DNA from: Hyphomonas sp. Mor2
GTDB taxonomy: Bacteria > Pseudomonadota > Alphaproteobacteria > Caulobacterales > Hyphomonadaceae
DNA length: 64,000 nucleotides
Assembly (NCBI RefSeq): GCF_001854405.1
Contig: NZ_CP017718.1
Coordinates: forward strand, 2,728,001 to 2,792,000
Reading direction: 5' to 3'
Shown: positions 23,725 through 31,862 of the stretch, one piece after another
Position numbering within the stretch: position 1 is the first letter of the stretch
Layout: each line of letters opens with the position of its first letter
Program-made: the position numbers and the translations under genes
The notes under the pieces: generated by a model
The model's database searches: none
The model's input: only the letters and a program-made list of their open reading frames with translations
What the model was told of the DNA's origin: nothing

Positions 23725-24387
23725 CTATTTGATGTGCGCCAAGGCATGTTCATCAAGTAATGTGATCCGGCCGCGGCCCAGTTTGATGGCGCCCTGCTCC
23801 TGCAACACCTGCAGGTTCACATTCACCTTTTCCCGGGTCGCCGTAAGTCGATTGGCGAGATCCGCCTGCGTCACCTTGAGTTCCGGCCCCTGCGCCTTGA
23901 ACATATTGATCAACAGATCCGCCAGGCGACGCTTGAGCGGCAGGAACATGATCGCCTCGATCTGATCGTCCGCTTGCCGGAGGCGCTGCACCAGATCCAG
24001 AACGACCTCATAGGAAAACTCGGAACTCTCTTTCAGAAGGCTGAGAAATCTCGCCTTGCTGATCAGCAAAAGGCTGGTCGGTTCCAGCGTTCGAATGTTG
24101 GCGCTGCGATCGCGGCCGTCCAGCACGGCCATTTCGCCAAACACTTCGCCGGCATTGAGCGAGCTGATCGACAGGGAGCGGCCATGACTCGACATGGATT
24201 CAACCGCGACGCTGCCTTCCAGGATAAGATAGACATGCTCTGCCGTGTCACCGCGATAGATGACGATGGAATCTGCGCCAAACGTCAACATCGCAGACCC
24301 TTTAGCGAGCAATTCAAGCTCGCGCCGGGGCAGAACCCGGAACAGGCGGGCCTGTTTCAGACGTGTGGCAATTTCAGATGCGTTCAT
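23725..24387 (-). CDS. Crp/Fnr-family transcriptional regulator
   Basis: A 220-residue regulator with an N-terminal cyclic-nucleotide-binding fold (VYLILEGSVAVES, NAGEVFGEMAVLDGRDRSANI) and a C-terminal winged helix (VTQADLANRLTATREKVNVNLQVL). It has no FNR-type Cys cluster. The Arg and Glu in GEMAVLDGRDRSAN resemble the cAMP-binding cassette, so a nucleotide ligand is possible. It is the last gene of the zauP-zapA-GT2-crp run and overlaps the glycosyltransferase stop by four bases. Confidence 0.92.
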   Translation of the reverse strand: MNASEIATRLKQARLFRVLPRRELELLAKGSAMLTFGADSIVIYRGDTAEHVYLILEGSVAVESMSSHGRSLSISSLNAGEVFGEMAVLDGRDRSANIRTLEPTSLLLISKARFLSLLKESSEFSYEVVLDLVQRLRQADDQIEAIMFLPLKRRLADLLINMFKAQGPELKVTQADLANRLTATREKVNVNLQVLQEQGAIKLGRGRITLLDEHALAHIK

Positions 24388-25133
24388 CCCTGAGCTCTCG
24401 GGTCAGACCATTCCTCTGCGACGCCCTGACCGCCACGGCGGGTCAGCCAGAACATGCCGAGCAGATCGAATATGCCGGCGCCGAGGCGGCCGAGAAATCC
24501 ATACTTGGACTGGCCATGCCAACGCGCGCGGTCATTGACCAACTCCTCGCGAACCTCCCAGCCGGCCCGCTTGATCAGTGCCGGCAGGAACCGGTGCATG
24601 GAGGCAAAATAAGGCAGCTCCCGAAACGCTTCGGTGCGAATCAGCTTCCAGCCACAGCCCGTATCGGTGGCATCATCGCGCAACATGAAGCGGCGGACCC
24701 CATTGGCGATGCGTGATTGCAGCCATTTGAAACCGCTATCATTGCGGCTATTGCGCTTTCCCGCGATGATCCCGAGCTTGCCGGTATCCTGATCCGCGAT
24801 CAGCTCTTTCCAGAGCCGGGCCGTGTCGTTGATATCGTTCTGGCCATCGCCATCGATCAGCTGCGTCCATTGACCCCGCACGGCTTTCAGACCCGTAAAC
24901 AGAGCCGCCGACTTCCCGGCGCGTTCCACATGGGTGAAGACAAAGACCGTGTCCGGCCAGCGCGCCTTTGCCTGGGCCAGTTCGGCTGCGGTCGCGTCGG
25001 CGGAACAATCATTGACCCCGACCACTTCAAACGCGATCCCGCTGAGCGCCTCGTGCACTTCTTCCAGCAAGGGAATGATATTGCCCTCTTCATTGTAAAA
25101 AGGGATCAGGACGCTGAGATCTGGCGCGGTCAT
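24384..25133 (-). CDS. Family 2 glycosyltransferase, dolichol-phosphate mannosyltransferase-like
   Basis: A 249-residue GT-A enzyme beginning LSVLIPFYNEEGNI, with a DCSAD where most relatives have DGSxD, and the nucleotide-sugar DxD in LIDGDGQND. The later segment GCGWKLIRTEAFRELPYF and RAGWEVREELVNDRARWHGQSKYG match DPM1/DPMS-like enzymes, which transfer a sugar to a polyprenyl phosphate. A hydrophobic segment (LGAGIFDLLGMFWL) sits near the C-terminus. Four-base overlaps with zapA (upstream) and crp (downstream). Confidence 0.9.
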   Translation of the reverse strand: MTAPDLSVLIPFYNEEGNIIPLLEEVHEALSGIAFEVVGVNDCSADATAAELAQAKARWPDTVFVFTHVERAGKSAALFTGLKAVRGQWTQLIDGDGQNDINDTARLWKELIADQDTGKLGIIAGKRNSRNDSGFKWLQSRIANGVRRFMLRDDATDTGCGWKLIRTEAFRELPYFASMHRFLPALIKRAGWEVREELVNDRARWHGQSKYGFLGRLGAGIFDLLGMFWLTRRGGQGVAEEWSDPRAQG

Positions 25134-25441
25134 TTCTCGGCCTCAATCCTCGCGGCGAGAGATTCAATTTGCTCGGCAGCGGTGTTCAGCGCCTGGGCGG
25201 CCCGCTCGATATCGGGGCCCGATGCGGCGGCTTGCGCCTGGTGGGCCGCGTCCAGCTCATCCAGAAGGGCGAGGCCCGCAATGAGCAGCAATCGATCATC
25301 GCCAATATTCCCGACCGCCTTGGAGATATCCTCGATCCGGGCGTCCAACTGGCGCGACAAGGCGATCAGGCGCGCTTCCTGTCCGGGGGCACAGGCCACC
25401 GAATAGGACCGCCCTTTGATCTTGATATCCGCCTTGGCCAT
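25130..25441 (-). CDS. zapA: Cell division protein ZapA
   Basis: ZapA binds FtsZ and aligns its filaments at the division site. The 103-residue chain begins with the ZapA fold (ADIKIKGRSYSVACAPGQEARLIALSRQLDARI) and ends in a long coiled-coil helix. It overlaps the preceding DUF4164 gene by one base. In Caulobacter, ZapA works with ZauP, encoded in the same position; here the order is the same. Confidence 0.92.
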   Translation of the reverse strand: MAKADIKIKGRSYSVACAPGQEARLIALSRQLDARIEDISKAVGNIGDDRLLLIAGLALLDELDAAHQAQAAASGPDIERAAQALNTAAEQIESLAARIEAEK

Positions 25442-25716
25442 TAGCTGCGCTCTCCCCGGCCAAGGGCCGCGCGCACTTCAGCAATCGCAGATCCGAGGGC
25501 CTCCGAGGCCTCGTCGGCCAGCGCCTGCAATTCCTTCTCCCGCGCGAGCGACTCGTCGAGCTGCTCGGCCAGGCGCGCGCGATCGTCCATCATGGCGCTA
25601 AGCTCCTGGCGCAAAAGGACCGGATCGCCGGACCGCTCGAACAAGCCCTCGACCGCCCCTTCAAGACGCCGCGTTGCCTTCTCCAGGCGAGACGCTGCTG
25701 ATTCAATCACACTCAT
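25441..25716 (-). CDS. zauP: DUF4164 coiled-coil protein, ZauP-like partner of ZapA
   Basis: A 91-residue, almost entirely helical protein with heptad spacing (RLEKATRRLEGAVEGLFER, RARLAEQLDESLAREKELQALADEASEALG). DUF4164 genes lie just upstream of zapA in alphaproteobacteria, and the Caulobacter member, ZauP, is needed for ZapA action on FtsZ. The name here rests on position and coiled-coil type. It is the first gene of the operon; the promoter probably lies in the 111-base gap shared with tkt. Confidence 0.78.
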   Translation of the reverse strand: MSVIESAASRLEKATRRLEGAVEGLFERSGDPVLLRQELSAMMDDRARLAEQLDESLAREKELQALADEASEALGSAIAEVRAALGRGERS

Positions 25717-25827
25717 CCTACCCGGTTAGCCATTATTCCACCGAAAACTCAATAGCTACAGCACCACAGTCTTGACAGCGCTGGGCACGATCTGCATTGC
25801 CGGGTTAACCAAAACAGGGGTTGAGGA

Positions 25828-27792
25828 ATGACGGTTTCTGCACGGGATATGGCCAATGCGATCCGGGCGCTATCAATGGATGCGGTGGAAGCGGCGAAGT
25901 CGGGTCATGTGGGATTGCCGCTGGGCATGGCGGATGCGGCGACGGTGCTGTTTACCAAGTTCATCAAGCATAATCCGGCCGATCCGGACTGGGCCGATCG
26001 GGACCGCTTTGTGCTCTCGGCAGGCCATGGCTCGATGCTGGTCTATTCGCTTCTGCATCTGACTGGATATGACAGTGTCAGCCGCGACGATATTCGCAAC
26101 TTCCGCCAGCTTGGGCGCCCAACCGCGGGACACCCGGAAAACTTCCTGACCAAAGGCGTCGAAACCACGACCGGGCCGCTGGGTCAGGGCATCACGACGG
26201 CTGTGGGCATGGCCATGGCGGAGCGGCACTTGAATGCCCGCTTTGGCGATGAGATCATCAATCACAAGACCTATGTGATTGCCGGCGATGGCTGTCTGAT
26301 GGAGGGCATCAGCCAGGAAGCGATCACGCTCGCTGGGCATCTGAAGCTCTCCAACCTGATTGTCCTTTTTGATGATAATGCCGTCACCATTGATGGCGGC
26401 ACGGACATGTCTGACAATACCGATCAGTGCCAGCGCTTTGAGGCGTCCGGCTGGGTCACCAAAAAGGTCGATGGCCACGATGTGGCGGATGTCGAATCCG
26501 CCCTCGCCTGGGCGCAGGATCAGGACAGACCGGTCATGCTGGCGGTCAAGACCATCATCGGCTATGGCGCCAAGCGCGCGGGCACCGGCCCGGCCCATGG
26601 CGGGCCCTATGGCGAAGAAGAAGTCGCGACCGTGCGCGAGAGCATTGGCTGGCCGCATGCGCCATTCGATATCCCAGCCGAAATCGAAGCGGCCTGGACC
26701 GAGGCGGGCAAGCGCTCGCATGCCGATCACCTTGCCTGGAAGAACCGGCTCGACAATCATGCGGACAAAGCCGCGTTCGAAGCGGCCATGGCGGGCGCGT
26801 TGCCCGCAAATCTGTCTGACATCATCAAGGCGCACAAGAAATCCGTTGTCGAAGGCGGCAAGGACGATGCGACCCGCAAATGGTCTGGCGCGGCGCTGGA
26901 ACCGCTGACGGCGGCCATCCCGGAAATGATTGGCGGCTCGGCCGACCTGACCGGCTCGAACAATACCAAGACCAGCCATACAGACGTGCTCAGCCCAAGC
27001 AATTGGGGCGGACGCTATGTCCATTATGGCATCCGCGAGCATGCCATGGCGGCGGCCATGAACGGCATGGCCCTGCATGGCGGGGTGATCCCATATTCCG
27101 GCACCTTCCTGGTCTTTGCGGATTATTCCCGCGCCGCAATCCGGCTGGGCGCGCTGATGGGCGAGCGGGTGATCCATGTCATGACGCATGACAGTATCGG
27201 CCTCGGAGAAGATGGCCCGACCCACCAGCCGGTTGAGCATGTGGCCTCCCTCCGGGCGATGCCGAACATGACCGTGTTCCGCCCCTGCGACGGCGTCGAA
27301 GCGGCTGAATGCTGGGAGCTTGCCTTGCGCAAGGACACGGGCCCCAGCACGCTGGCGCTGACCCGACAGAAAGTGAAATCAGTCCGCACCACGCACACCG
27401 ACGAGAATCTCTCGGCCAAAGGCGCTTATGTGCTGTCAGATGCAGACGGGGCCAAAGCCGTCCTGATCGCCACCGGCTCGGAAGTCGAGATCGCCATGGC
27501 CGCGCAAGCTGCGCTCGCCGACAAGGGTGTGCCGGTGCGCGTCGTCTCGATGCCGAGCATGGATCTGTTCGAGGCCCAGGACGCGGCTTATCAGACCGAC
27601 ACGCTTGGCGGGGACCTGCCCAAGGTCGCTGTTGAAGCCGGGGTCCGCTTCGGCTGGGACCGCTGGATCGGCCATCAGGGCGGCTTCGTCGGAATGAGTT
27701 CGTTCGGCGCGTCGGCGCCGTATCAGGATCTCTACCAACATTTCGGCATCACGGCAGACGCAGTGGTCGCTGCCGTCGAAGCGCAGCTCTGA
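25828..27792 (+). CDS. tkt: Transketolase
   Basis: A 654-residue thiamine-diphosphate enzyme of the pentose phosphate pathway that moves two-carbon units between sugar phosphates. The ThDP-binding segment GDGCLMEGISQEA...DDNAVTIDG is present, as are the early His-containing loops (KSGHVGLPLG, GHGSMLVYS) and the C-terminal GIREHAMAAAMNG and GEDGPTHQPVEH. TTGAGG precedes the ATG at 25828. It is divergent from zauP. Confidence 0.97.
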   Translation: MTVSARDMANAIRALSMDAVEAAKSGHVGLPLGMADAATVLFTKFIKHNPADPDWADRDRFVLSAGHGSMLVYSLLHLTGYDSVSRDDIRNFRQLGRPTAGHPENFLTKGVETTTGPLGQGITTAVGMAMAERHLNARFGDEIINHKTYVIAGDGCLMEGISQEAITLAGHLKLSNLIVLFDDNAVTIDGGTDMSDNTDQCQRFEASGWVTKKVDGHDVADVESALAWAQDQDRPVMLAVKTIIGYGAKRAGTGPAHGGPYGEEEVATVRESIGWPHAPFDIPAEIEAAWTEAGKRSHADHLAWKNRLDNHADKAAFEAAMAGALPANLSDIIKAHKKSVVEGGKDDATRKWSGAALEPLTAAIPEMIGGSADLTGSNNTKTSHTDVLSPSNWGGRYVHYGIREHAMAAAMNGMALHGGVIPYSGTFLVFADYSRAAIRLGALMGERVIHVMTHDSIGLGEDGPTHQPVEHVASLRAMPNMTVFRPCDGVEAAECWELALRKDTGPSTLALTRQKVKSVRTTHTDENLSAKGAYVLSDADGAKAVLIATGSEVEIAMAAQAALADKGVPVRVVSMPSMDLFEAQDAAYQTDTLGGDLPKVAVEAGVRFGWDRWIGHQGGFVGMSSFGASAPYQDLYQHFGITADAVVAAVEAQL

Positions 27793-27793
27793 T

Positions 27794-28657
27794 CTAGCGG
27801 GCTTTTGGGAGGGGAAGCAGGCGTCCGTGCAGCACGCACGGGCTGATCGCGCGATCTGAAGCTTCAACCCGTACATCCGGCGCAGCCAGATAGGCGGTCA
27901 GACCCGCCTGGGCGGCGCCATCAAGGTCGGTACTGGACAGACGCTCGTCGAGGCGCGCCAGCACACGGCGGTCATAGCAGCGATTGAGCTCGATATGGCG
28001 CGCACCGGACTCCTCTCCGTCGCTGATCCGCTGCATGGCCAGCTGAAACGGGCTATTCGACAGGCTAATCGTCGCCGGCCAACCCGGGCCCTTGGGCACG
28101 CCCACCCAGGCGGATCTCGGACCGTCGCCCTCCGATACGTCAGCAAAATGTAGCTGATAGATCGTGCCCTGTTCCAACTCTACCTCAGACACCGAGACCA
28201 TTGGATGACGTTCCAGACGCGTCCGCCAGCGATCGATCATCTCATCCCGCAGGCGCCAGGCGGCGAGATCCTCATTGACCGCCAGATGCGCGGCAATGGC
28301 GTAAAGGTTGGACATCACATCGCGCATGGGACCGGCATTGCGAAAATGGAGGACTGCGGCGCGCGCATCCCCTGTATCTGCCGCAGCGATCCCGGCGACG
28401 CGACTGGCACCCGCAAACTCGGGACGATCAGGGCAATTGCGCAAGAAGGTCTCGGTCACAAAGCGAATATAGGTGGGCGTCTGTTCAACCTCTGAATTGG
28501 TGATGGCCAGCTGCCATCTTGTGGCATCGTGCAGGGTGCAGGATTGCGCTTCAGCGGGCATCAAGGCTTGCAAGCCGACAAATGTGGTGACGGCGGTGGC
28601 GAGCGCCGCGCCGATATATCGGCGAACCCGCTTGGTAAACAGAGTCTTAACAGTCAT
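27794..28657 (-). CDS. Exported protein, unknown function
   Basis: A 287-residue protein with an N-terminal membrane-spanning signal (IGAALATAVTTFVGLQAL...AEAQS) and a mature region with Cys pairs (SCTLHDATRW...NCPDRPEF, NRCYDRRV...SPCVLHG). The middle is helical and the end beta/loop-rich. Its stop is two bases from the tkt stop in convergent orientation. No family recognised. Style and size resemble the exported protein at 9311-10060, but no alignment is claimed. Confidence 0.68.
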   Translation of the reverse strand: MTVKTLFTKRVRRYIGAALATAVTTFVGLQALMPAEAQSCTLHDATRWQLAITNSEVEQTPTYIRFVTETFLRNCPDRPEFAGASRVAGIAAADTGDARAAVLHFRNAGPMRDVMSNLYAIAAHLAVNEDLAAWRLRDEMIDRWRTRLERHPMVSVSEVELEQGTIYQLHFADVSEGDGPRSAWVGVPKGPGWPATISLSNSPFQLAMQRISDGEESGARHIELNRCYDRRVLARLDERLSSTDLDGAAQAGLTAYLAAPDVRVEASDRAISPCVLHGRLLPLPKAR

Positions 28658-28686
28658 GCCTTGCTTTTGTGCAAAGCCGATGCCGT

Positions 28687-29469
28687 TTACCCTGACAGCA
28701 CGCGTTCAAAGGTCCAGAACAAGCCGACTGCGCCAATCAGACCACTGACGGGCCAAGCCACAGCGTGCCGGAAGGTCGCTTCCGTAACCAGCCGCCGGAT
28801 GGGCAGGCAAAGGAGGAAGGCGGCCAGCACGACCGAGAGCTGACCGATCTCGACGCCGACATTGAACCCGATCAACGCGCTCCAGAACTGGCCCTCCGGA
28901 AGACCGAGCGATCCAAAGAATCCGGCAAAGCCCATGCCGTGGATCAAGCCGAACCCGAACACGACCAGCGGGCGCCAGCGGGTCATCTCCTTGAACACGA
29001 TATTCTCGATGGCCACGAAGGCGATCGTGGCCGCGATCAAGGGCTCAACAATGCTGGCAGGCGGCGATAACACGCCCGACGCCACCAGCGCCAGGGTCGC
29101 GGTGTGAGCCACGGTGAAGGCCGAAATCTGAACCACGAGCGGTCGCAATCGCGAGGTCGAGAAGAACAGCGCCAGGACGAATAGAATATGGTCCAATCCG
29201 CCTGGCAGGATGTGCTGAATGCCGATTTTTACGTAGAGACCGAACGTCTCATGTGCGGGTCGGTCGAAATCGATCGTCTCGGTTTCGCTATACCCCGCGC
29301 TTCTGGGATCGTCCTCGCCACGATCAAGCTCCTGCAGGGCGCGGCACAGGGCAGGATCCAGGCCGCCATCGCCGGTGCAAAACTCGTCTTCCGGATGCGC
29401 ACTGGCGCTGGGCCCGCTCGCAATCAAGCCAAGCGCGAGGCAGACAAGGATCAGGCGAATGCGAGCCAT
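28687..29469 (-). CDS. HupE/UreJ-family membrane protein
   Basis: About 260 residues. A signal peptide (LILVCLALGLIASGPSASA) is followed by a short periplasmic stretch with His and acidic residues (HPEDEFC), then the HupE/UreJ membrane core with the family segments GIQHILPGGLDHILFVLALF, FTVAHTATLAL and FGLIHGMGFAGF. Members carry nickel or cobalt, and some lie in zinc regulons. It overlaps or abuts the ZIP gene, so the two are one transcript. The ATG at 29469 is used; a TTG at 29478 overlapping the ZIP stop is also possible. Confidence 0.88.
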   Translation of the reverse strand: MARIRLILVCLALGLIASGPSASAHPEDEFCTGDGGLDPALCRALQELDRGEDDPRSAGYSETETIDFDRPAHETFGLYVKIGIQHILPGGLDHILFVLALFFSTSRLRPLVVQISAFTVAHTATLALVASGVLSPPASIVEPLIAATIAFVAIENIVFKEMTRWRPLVVFGFGLIHGMGFAGFFGSLGLPEGQFWSALIGFNVGVEIGQLSVVLAAFLLCLPIRRLVTEATFRHAVAWPVSGLIGAVGLFWTFERVLSG

Positions 29470-29474
29470 CAGGC

Positions 29475-30278
29475 TCAATGTGCATGTCCCGCGTGATCAT
29501 GCTCATCGAAGGACTGCGCGTGTCCCGTGTGATCATGATCGTGCCCTGGCAACGGCGCGACCATAAGCAGGACGGCGATCACGACCCCGGCGCTCAGCGA
29601 CATGAGGCCCCGCACCGGTGCAACATCCTTGAGCGGCGCCATGAGGGGGCCTGTGGCGACGAAAAGCAGTAATCCAGCCGACAGGGCGAACAGGCTGCCG
29701 AGCGCTTCTTCTCCCAGTCCATACATAAACGGTCCGGATACGATGACCCCCATCGGGGTGGTCGCGGCTGCGGCCAGGAAAGCCCAGAAAAAGGCCGACC
29801 GATTGGACACGCCATGGCGTCGCAGGATCGCAAAAGCGATCACGCCTTCCGGAAACTCGTGCACGATCAGGCCGACCGCAGCGAAAACGCCGGAGGAGAA
29901 GCTCGCCGCAAAGGTCACCGCATAGACGATGCCGTCGATGAAGGAATGACAGGCGATCGCCAGGATCGGCGTGATCGCCTCTTTTGGCAGCGATGAGTCC
30001 TCGCGATCGGGAAACACGGTCCGGATAATGTAATGGATGACCAAGCCGCTGAAGAATCCCAGGGTCAGCCAGATCGGCGCATTGCCGGACAGTGCAAAGG
30101 CTTCTGGCAGGATGTGCAACAATGCCAGGGCCGTGAGCATGCCAGCGGCGGCCAGGCCGAACAGATTGGCGTATCGCAAACTCCAGTCGCTGCGCATGGC
30201 CACAGCGATCAGGCCCAGCGTCGTCACAAAGGCGGCGACGAGACCGAAGAATAAAGGGGCTTGCAGGCTTTCGAACAT
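29475..30278 (-). CDS. ZIP-family metal transporter with His-rich tail
   Basis: A 267-residue inner-membrane transporter of the ZIP family (zinc or iron import). Two conserved helices carry the metal site: ACHSFIDGIVYAVTF (H, D) and VGLIVHEFPEGVIAF (HExPEG). Eight helices are expected. The C-terminus is a His/Asp-rich tail (GHDHDHTGHAQSFDEHDHAGHAH region), a likely metal-binding reservoir. The promoter contains a Zur-like box. It is divergent from zrgA. Confidence 0.93.
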   Translation of the reverse strand: MFESLQAPLFFGLVAAFVTTLGLIAVAMRSDWSLRYANLFGLAAAGMLTALALLHILPEAFALSGNAPIWLTLGFFSGLVIHYIIRTVFPDREDSSLPKEAITPILAIACHSFIDGIVYAVTFAASFSSGVFAAVGLIVHEFPEGVIAFAILRRHGVSNRSAFFWAFLAAAATTPMGVIVSGPFMYGLGEEALGSLFALSAGLLLFVATGPLMAPLKDVAPVRGLMSLSAGVVIAVLLMVAPLPGHDHDHTGHAQSFDEHDHAGHAH

Positions 30279-30317
30279 GAAACGGATTTCGCTTGGCAGA
30301 CGGCCACTTGTCCTATT

Positions 30318-30346
30318 TGAATAGCTGGAATGTTATAGTATCTCAA
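30318..30346 (-). promoter_or_regulatory. Promoter of the ZIP-HupE operon
   Basis: On the minus strand TTGAGA (30346-30341) and TATTCA (30323-30318) are spaced by 17 bases, about 40 bases before the ZIP start. The Zur-like box lies across its -35 and spacer. Confidence 0.5.
30331..30345. promoter_or_regulatory. Zur-like box between the divergent zinc operons
   Basis: TGTTATAGTATCTCA fits the TGTTATAnTATAACA Zur palindrome with a perfect left half and two mismatches on the right. It lies 53 bases from the ZIP start and 63 from the zrgA start, inside the ZIP promoter, where bound Zur would block polymerase. Placement between two zinc genes strengthens the call. Confidence 0.6.
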
Positions 30347-30407
30347 AAAACTATCCGGCGAACTAGTCGCCGTAACATGCCGTGTCAAACGAAAGCTGGA
30401 GTTGGTT

Positions 30408-31151
30408 ATGTCTCGTTCTGTATTCTTGCTCGCCGCGAGTGCGATCGCCCTGGGCGCTTGTCAGCCTGCTGAGGAAGCGGCTGACGCTCTGGAAGCAGAA
30501 ACGCCGCCGCCGATCGCGGAAGAAGCCGCCCCGCCTGAAGCCGCTGCAGCTGCGACAGACACCGCCGAGGCGGTTGTTGAAGTGGCGAGCGATGCGGTTG
30601 AAGCTGAGGCCGATGCTGAAGACGATCATGATCACGAAGACCACGCTGAGGACGAGGATCATGATCATGACGCGCATGATCACGACGATGATGAGGAAGA
30701 TCATGATCATGGTGACGAGGACCACGCGCACGACGATCACGACCATGCCGGCGGCGAAGCCCATGTGCACGGCCTGTCGGATCTCGCTGCGAGCCTCGAC
30801 GGATCGACCCTGAGCGTGAATGTCGAAGGGGCATTGGCCAATTTCGACCTGGACGAAACCTTGCGCACCCTGGATGACACAACGCCCTATACCGACAATC
30901 TGGTCGCGATCATTGGCGGTGATTGCAGCCGGGACAGCGCCAGCGCCTCGATCCGGCCAATCTCGGACCATGGCAACCTGGTTGTCGATCTGACCTATAC
31001 CTGCACCTCGCCAGACGCGATCGACGCGATCGAGGTCACCGGGTTTCAGACCTTCGCCGGATTTGAGGAGGTCAATGCGGTGTTCCTGACCGATGCCGAT
31101 CAGACGGCAGAAACCTTGACCGAAAGCGATACCCGCCTAGACCTCAACTAG
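30408..31151 (+). CDS. zrgA: Zinc-binding lipoprotein of the ZrgA (DUF2796) family
   Basis: A 247-residue protein with lipobox LGAC (MSRSVFLLAASAIALGAC), so anchored in the envelope. A Glu/Ala-rich linker of about 65 residues leads to a His/Asp-rich stretch of about 50 residues with alternating HD and DH, then a DUF2796 domain that begins AHVHGLSDLAASLDG. ZrgA in Vibrio is the zinc-regulated partner of an ABC transporter; here the same order follows. The ATG at 30408 has GGAG upstream. Confidence 0.85.
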   Translation: MSRSVFLLAASAIALGACQPAEEAADALEAETPPPIAEEAAPPEAAAAATDTAEAVVEVASDAVEAEADAEDDHDHEDHAEDEDHDHDAHDHDDDEEDHDHGDEDHAHDDHDHAGGEAHVHGLSDLAASLDGSTLSVNVEGALANFDLDETLRTLDDTTPYTDNLVAIIGGDCSRDSASASIRPISDHGNLVVDLTYTCTSPDAIDAIEVTGFQTFAGFEEVNAVFLTDADQTAETLTESDTRLDLN

Positions 31152-31862
31152 ATGACCACGTCTGTCGTAAGCCTGTCTGACCTGCATTTTGCCTGGCCGG
31201 GCCAATCGCTCCTGCTCGATGTGAAAACGTTCGATCTGGCGGCAGGCGAGCGCCTGTTTCTGCGCGGGCCGAGCGGATCGGGGAAATCGACGCTGCTCGG
31301 ACTGATTGCCGGCGTGCTCGAGACCGATCAGGGCAAGGTCTCTGTTCTCGGGCAGGATATGACTTGCCTGAACGGCAGCCAGCGCGATCAGGTCCGCGCG
31401 GATCATCTCGGCGTCATCTTCCAGCTGTTCAATCTCGTGCCTTATCTCTCAGTGGTGCAGAACGTGATCCTGCCCTGCCGCTTCTCCAAGCGACGCCAGA
31501 GTGAAGTCAGCGCCGCTGGAGGAGCAGATCTGGAGGCCCGGCGCCTGCTGGCTCAACTCGGATTGACGGATCCAGACCTTCTCTCTCGGAACGTCACGGA
31601 TCTCTCGGTCGGTCAGCAGCAGCGCGTTGCCGCAGCGCGGGCCCTGATCGGCAATCCCTCCCTGATCATTGCCGACGAGCCGACCTCGGCGCTGGATGCT
31701 GATAGTCGCGACCGGTTCATCAATCTGCTCAGCGAAGAGGCGCGGAAGACCAATGCCGCCCTCCTGTTTGTCAGTCATGATGGCAGCCTCGCCAAACTCT
31801 TCGATCGCGCGCTGGATCTGTCCGAGATCAATAGCGCAGCGCATCTGGCGGGGGCAGTTTGA
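31152..31862 (+). CDS. ABC transporter ATP-binding protein (MacB/LolD type)
   Basis: A 236-residue ATPase of the LolD/MacB group. Walker A GPSGSGKST, signature LSVGQQQRVA, Walker B LIIADEP and the H-loop in FVSHDGSL are present. It starts immediately after the zrgA stop and overlaps the next gene by one base, so it is the energy subunit for the FtsX-like permease. Confidence 0.95.
   Translation: MTTSVVSLSDLHFAWPGQSLLLDVKTFDLAAGERLFLRGPSGSGKSTLLGLIAGVLETDQGKVSVLGQDMTCLNGSQRDQVRADHLGVIFQLFNLVPYLSVVQNVILPCRFSKRRQSEVSAAGGADLEARRLLAQLGLTDPDLLSRNVTDLSVGQQQRVAAARALIGNPSLIIADEPTSALDADSRDRFINLLSEEARKTNAALLFVSHDGSLAKLFDRALDLSEINSAAHLAGAV

Noticed and set aside
23529-23732. 67-codon ORF across the AT-rich stretch
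   Set aside because: No ribosome binding site, codons biased by AT content only, and it runs over the end of the Crp/Fnr gene.
25873-27240. Long 455-codon ORF opposite tkt
   Set aside because: Shadow of the high-GC tkt codons: rich in Arg, His and Ile with no domain, and tkt is unambiguous.
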